Source: Boseongicola sp.
Lineage (GTDB): Bacteria > Pseudomonadota > Alphaproteobacteria > Rhodobacterales > Rhodobacteraceae
Direction: 5' to 3'
Length of the DNA stretch: 5,342 nt
Assembly (NCBI GenBank): GCA_013042895.1
Contig: JABDPD010000183.1
Coordinates: 1-5,342 of the forward strand
Part shown: one piece after another, positions 4,453 to 5,342 of the stretch
Position numbering within the stretch: the stretch's first letter is position 1
Layout of the letters: each line of letters opens with the position of its first letter
Notes under the pieces: generated by a model
The model's database searches: none
What the model was told of the DNA's origin: nothing
The model's input: only the letters and a program-made list of their open reading frames with translations
Made by a program: the position numbers and the translations under genes

Positions 4453-5342
4453 ATGCCGAGAAACGCTCATACACCAGACCCGAACGCGCGGGGGCGCGCT
4501 GCGCTTTCGAACCGTCCGGGGCGGTTTGAGCGGTTTGACCGGAACTCTGTGGATGACGGCTGGGAGATTGACGAGGATTTGCCGCCGGTTCGCACGGATG
4601 TGAGCCTTGAAATTCCACGCAAAATCATCACGCGCAACACGTCGCCTGATGTGCCGTTTGATCGCTCGATCAACCCGTATCGTGGGTGCGAACATGGGTG
4701 TATTTATTGCTTTGCGCGCCCGACGCACGCCTTTCTGGGGCTGTCGCCGGGGTTGGATTTTGAGACGCGACTTATTGCGCGGCCCGACGCGCCGGAATTG
4801 CTCGCGAAGGAGCTGCGCGCCAGGTCTTATGTCCCAAAGGTGATGGCGATTGGGACGAATACGGACCCCTATCAACCTATTGAAAAAGAACATCGAATTA
4901 TGCGGCGCTGTCTGGAGGTGCTGCGGGATTTCAATCATCCCGTGGGGATCGTTACGAAGGGGACGTTGATCGAGCGTGACACTGATATCTTAAGCGATAT
5001 GGCTGCGCGGAATTTGGTGCGGGTGGGGATTTCGGTGACGACTTTGGACGCGCGACTTTCGCGGAGCATGGAGCCGCGTGTGCCGGGGCCGAAGCGTCGG
5101 CTTCAGACAATACGCCGACTGGCCGAGGCGGGAATTCCTGTTCGAATTCAATGCGCTCCGGTGGTGCCAGGACTGACCGATCACGAGTTGGAAAAGCTGT
5201 TGGAAGCGGGAAAAGACGCCGGGGCCTATGCGGCGAATTGGGTGATGTTGCGCCTGCCTTTGGAGGTGGCGCCACTGTTCAAGGAGTGGCTCGAGGCCGA
5301 GGTGCCAAACAAGGCAGCAAAGGTCATGGCGCGGGTGCGGGA
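4453..5342 (+). CDS. PA0069 family radical SAM protein (SplB-like), partial
   Basis: Reading from ATG 4453 gives 296 codons and two bases with no stop, so the C-terminal end is outside the window; members usually have about 350-380 residues. The radical SAM cluster motif is RGCEHGCIYC, with Cys79, Cys83 and Cys86 (C-x3-C-x2-C) holding the 4Fe-4S cluster that cleaves S-adenosylmethionine. The preceding RSINPYRG and the following FARPTHAFLGLSPGLDFE, GTNTDPYQP (134-142), GIVTKG and SVTTLDARLSRSMEPR segments are typical of the PA0069/Rv2578c-like branch of COG1533. No substrate is known for this branch as far as I am aware; it is related to, but not the same as, spore photoproduct lyase. An Arg/Asn-rich polar segment of about 35 residues precedes the domain. 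The start has only GGCGG a few bases upstream as a ribosome site; no other in-frame start lies close by. It diverges from the hydrolase gene across a 125-nt gap. Confidence 0.92.
   Translation, partial: MPRNAHTPDPNARGRAALSNRPGRFERFDRNSVDDGWEIDEDLPPVRTDVSLEIPRKIITRNTSPDVPFDRSINPYRGCEHGCIYCFARPTHAFLGLSPGLDFETRLIARPDAPELLAKELRARSYVPKVMAIGTNTDPYQPIEKEHRIMRRCLEVLRDFNHPVGIVTKGTLIERDTDILSDMAARNLVRVGISVTTLDARLSRSMEPRVPGPKRRLQTIRRLAEAGIPVRIQCAPVVPGLTDHELEKLLEAGKDAGAYAANWVMLRLPLEVAPLFKEWLEAEVPNKAAKVMARVR

Noticed and set aside
4441..4938. A 165-codon minus-strand open frame, rich in Arg and Pro.
   Set aside because: It is antisense to the radical SAM gene, which carries the cysteine motif; the Arg/Pro composition is typical of a reverse-strand shadow in GC-rich coding DNA.

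Overview
The window looks like chromosomal DNA from a Rhodobacteraceae (roseobacter-type) alphaproteobacterium. This rests on my reading of the proteins, not on a search: a surface esterase with a VPLPA-CTERM-type sorting tail, a corrinoid protein paired with a DUF1638 protein, and a SufE and an AbrB-family permease of alphaproteobacterial style. There are no RNA genes, CRISPR arrays, insertion sequences or other mobile elements that I can see. Six protein genes are solid, two of them cut by the window edges, and one more is doubtful.

Layout. (1) Positions 1-986, minus strand: a lipoprotein gene followed 13 nt later by the N-terminal half of an AbrB-family membrane protein, read as one transcription unit. 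(2) Positions 987-1111: a divergent intergenic region holding an imperfect hairpin. (3) Positions 1112-1543, plus strand: sufE, for iron-sulfur cluster assembly. (4) Positions 1544-1880: no confident gene; a possible small membrane or secreted protein on the minus strand, whose 3' third would lie antisense to the end of sufE, plus a weak hairpin. (5) Positions 1881-3285, minus strand: a two-gene unit of a B12-binding corrinoid protein, then a DUF1638 protein. No methyltransferase or corrinoid-activation gene is in view. (6) Positions 3362-4327, minus strand: a secreted SGNH/GDSL hydrolase with a C-terminal exosortase-type sorting signal. (7) Positions 4328-4452: a divergent regulatory region with a 28-bp near-palindrome and a sigma-54-like -24/-12 element pointing to the hydrolase gene. 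(8) Positions 4453-5342, plus strand: a radical SAM protein of the PA0069/SplB-like family, running off the window.

How they fit: the corrinoid protein and DUF1638 protein form the most specific functional unit, probably part of one-carbon (methyl transfer) metabolism whose methyltransferase lies elsewhere. The hydrolase is probably a cell-surface esterase or lipase. The other genes are ordinary neighbours with no visible link to that pair. The features most worth checking are the orphan corrinoid/DUF1638 pair and the palindrome plus sigma-54-like site at 4386-4430.
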